Source of the DNA: Chloracidobacterium sp. UBA7659
GTDB taxonomy: Bacteria > Acidobacteriota > Blastocatellia > Pyrinomonadales > Pyrinomonadaceae
Direction of reading: 5' to 3'
DNA length: 7,867 bases
NCBI GenBank assembly: GCA_002483395.1
Contig: DLHV01000153.1
Location: 1,007-8,873 of the forward strand
The translations under genes were made by a program, and so were the position numbers. Positions 6,899 to 7,867 of the stretch are shown here, piece by piece (within the stretch, counting starts at the first letter, position 1; each line of letters opens with the position of its first letter). The notes beneath the pieces are model-generated. The model made no database searches and was not told the DNA's origin. It saw nothing but the letters and a program-made list of their open reading frames with translations.

Positions 6899-6902
6899 AG
6901 AA

Positions 6903-6931
6903 TTGACTGGCTTTTAACGTAAACTAAATAT
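6903..6931 (+). promoter_or_regulatory. Possible sigma70-type promoter for the EEP-fold gene
   Basis: TTGACT (6903-6908) matches 5 of 6 -35 bases. It is followed 16-17 nt later by a weak -10 (TAAATA or AAATAT, ending at 6930-6931). Transcription would begin near 6938. That would exclude the in-frame ATG at 6930 and favour the start at 7020. It was found by eye only. Confidence 0.3.
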
Positions 6932-6943
6932 GTTAGATGTCCA
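6916..6943 (-). promoter_or_regulatory. Possible promoter for the WD40 gene, overlapping the divergent one
   Basis: On the minus strand TGGACA (6938-6943; 5 of 6 match to -35) and TACGTT (6916-6921; 3 of 6 match to -10) are 16 nt apart. The transcript would start only about 10 nt before the WD40 ATG, consistent with the missing Shine-Dalgarno. This is weak evidence. Confidence 0.25.
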
Positions 6944-7019
6944 AATTACAAAAAAGTTCGATACTCGGCCTGTGCGAGTCTATGCTTTAACGGCATCTTT
7001 AGGTACTCTAATACCTTTT

Positions 7020-7867
7020 ATGACCTCACCCGACGCCAGCTATACAGGTCCGCCGAGCATTCTCGACCACGATCTCAATAAGCATTTTCCCGAGCTGCTC
7101 AAATTCGAATCGACGCCCGAAATGGAGGCATCGGCACTTTATCGAGATATCCAGCCGGAAGTCGAACGGATTTTGAACGCGGTTGTGCAAGAGGATTTGT
7201 CGGAACCGGGAGTGGCAGCGATCGGCTTTCGGAATAACGATCAGGAGAACCCAGTCGATATCGCTCCCGGTTCTGACAAGGTCAAGGCGCTTGCGTGGAA
7301 TATTGAGCGGGGGTGTGTTTTTGAAGGGATCATCAATGCTTTGAAGAATCACGAAGATCTTAATAACAAAGACCTGTTGCTTCTCACCGAGCTCGATTAC
7401 GGAATGGCCCGCAGCGCAAATCGTTTCGTTGCACAAGAGATCGCCAAAGAGCTAAAGCTGAATTATGCATTTGCTCCCGTCTATATAGCGCTTCAAAAAG
7501 GAAGCGGGGTCGAATCGCAAACGGCCGGCGAGAACACAAAATCGATCCACGGCCTGGCTATGTTTTCACGGTTTCCGATGAAGAATACTCATGCCGTTCC
7601 GCTGCCAAACGGCAAGGACAAAATGTGGGGGAAAGAAAAACGGCTCGGCTACTTGCGGGCATTGATCGCCGACATCCAGCACCTGGCCGGCGAGTTTCGG
7701 GCGGTGACGGTCCACCTGGACGCTCATTGCTCGCGTGCTCACCGGCAGAAGCAAATAAAGATTATCCTCGACCACCTTGATACACTTCCGCCGTTGCCAA
7801 CAATCCTCGGCGGCGACTGGAACACCACGACCTTTAACTCGCAAAGCTCGACACGAGCTATTTTGGG
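7020..7867 (+). CDS. Endonuclease/exonuclease/phosphatase-fold hydrolase (3' end outside window)
   Basis: The frame is open from ATG 7020 to the window edge (282 residues seen). It has the ordered motifs of the EEP (DNase I-like) metal-dependent phosphodiesterase/phosphatase fold: ALAWNIERG (90-98) with metal-site Asn94, LLLTELDYGMARSANR (120-135) with catalytic Glu124, GLAMFSRFPM (178-187), VTVHLDAHCSRAHRQKQI (229-246) with His232 and Arg242, and LGGDWNTTTF (263-272) with Asp266 and Asn268. The last SDH-type motif would lie beyond the edge. Substrate could be nucleic acid, a phosphoinositide-like lipid or another phosphoester; it cannot be told from here. Unusually, about 88 residues with no EEP motif precede the core, where many family members begin within 5-15 residues. 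No signal peptide is seen. An in-frame ATG at 6930 would add 30 residues, but the added stretch is AT-rich and neither start has a good Shine-Dalgarno. It is divergent from the WD40 gene. Confidence 0.87.
   Translation, partial: MTSPDASYTGPPSILDHDLNKHFPELLKFESTPEMEASALYRDIQPEVERILNAVVQEDLSEPGVAAIGFRNNDQENPVDIAPGSDKVKALAWNIERGCVFEGIINALKNHEDLNNKDLLLLTELDYGMARSANRFVAQEIAKELKLNYAFAPVYIALQKGSGVESQTAGENTKSIHGLAMFSRFPMKNTHAVPLPNGKDKMWGKEKRLGYLRALIADIQHLAGEFRAVTVHLDAHCSRAHRQKQIKIILDHLDTLPPLPTILGGDWNTTTFNSQSSTRAIL

Noticed and set aside
7026..7844. Minus-strand open frames opposite the EEP-fold gene
   Set aside because: The plus strand carries all EEP motifs in order; the minus frames show no domain and no ribosome site.

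Overview
The window is about 7.9 kb of ordinary-looking bacterial chromosome. It holds seven protein-coding genes, two of them cut by the window edges (aldehyde dehydrogenase at the left, endonuclease/exonuclease/phosphatase-fold protein at the right). I found no rRNA, tRNA, CRISPR array, insertion sequence or phage gene. The organism is probably a Gram-negative-type bacterium of the Acidobacteriota, perhaps class Blastocatellia. That placement is inference. It rests on moderate GC, a short GC-rich palindrome of the kind I associate with dispersed repeats in those genomes, a site-2 protease next to trpS, and a large secreted WD40 protein. I hold it at about 50%.

Left part, minus strand (1-2501): a site-2 protease (M50) gene lies 3 nt before trpS, so the two are almost certainly one transcript. 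After a 108-nt gap comes the start of an AldB/ExaC-like aldehyde dehydrogenase. It has its own strong Shine-Dalgarno sequence and a possible promoter overlapping the trpS stop codon. The tryptophanyl-tRNA synthetase is unusual: about 65-70 extra residues interrupt its catalytic domain.

Middle, plus strand (2631-4310): a DoxX-family membrane protein is followed by an ATP-grasp ligase of unknown substrate. The 48-nt junction holds a perfect 8-bp GC palindrome, which complicates the ligase start site.

Right part: an AT-richer minus-strand gene (4331-6898) encodes an 855-residue exported protein. It has about 14 WD40-like blades, enough for two seven-bladed propellers, and an unrecognised beta-rich C-terminal domain. 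Its stop lies 20 bp from the ligase stop (convergent). It is divergent from an EEP-fold hydrolase gene that runs off the right edge; the 121-bp gap between them carries possible overlapping promoters.

I see no clear new multi-gene system. The points most worth a second look are the TrpRS insertion, the double-propeller protein with its orphan C-terminal domain and lower GC, and the palindrome that separates a good Shine-Dalgarno from the likely ATG of the ATP-grasp gene.
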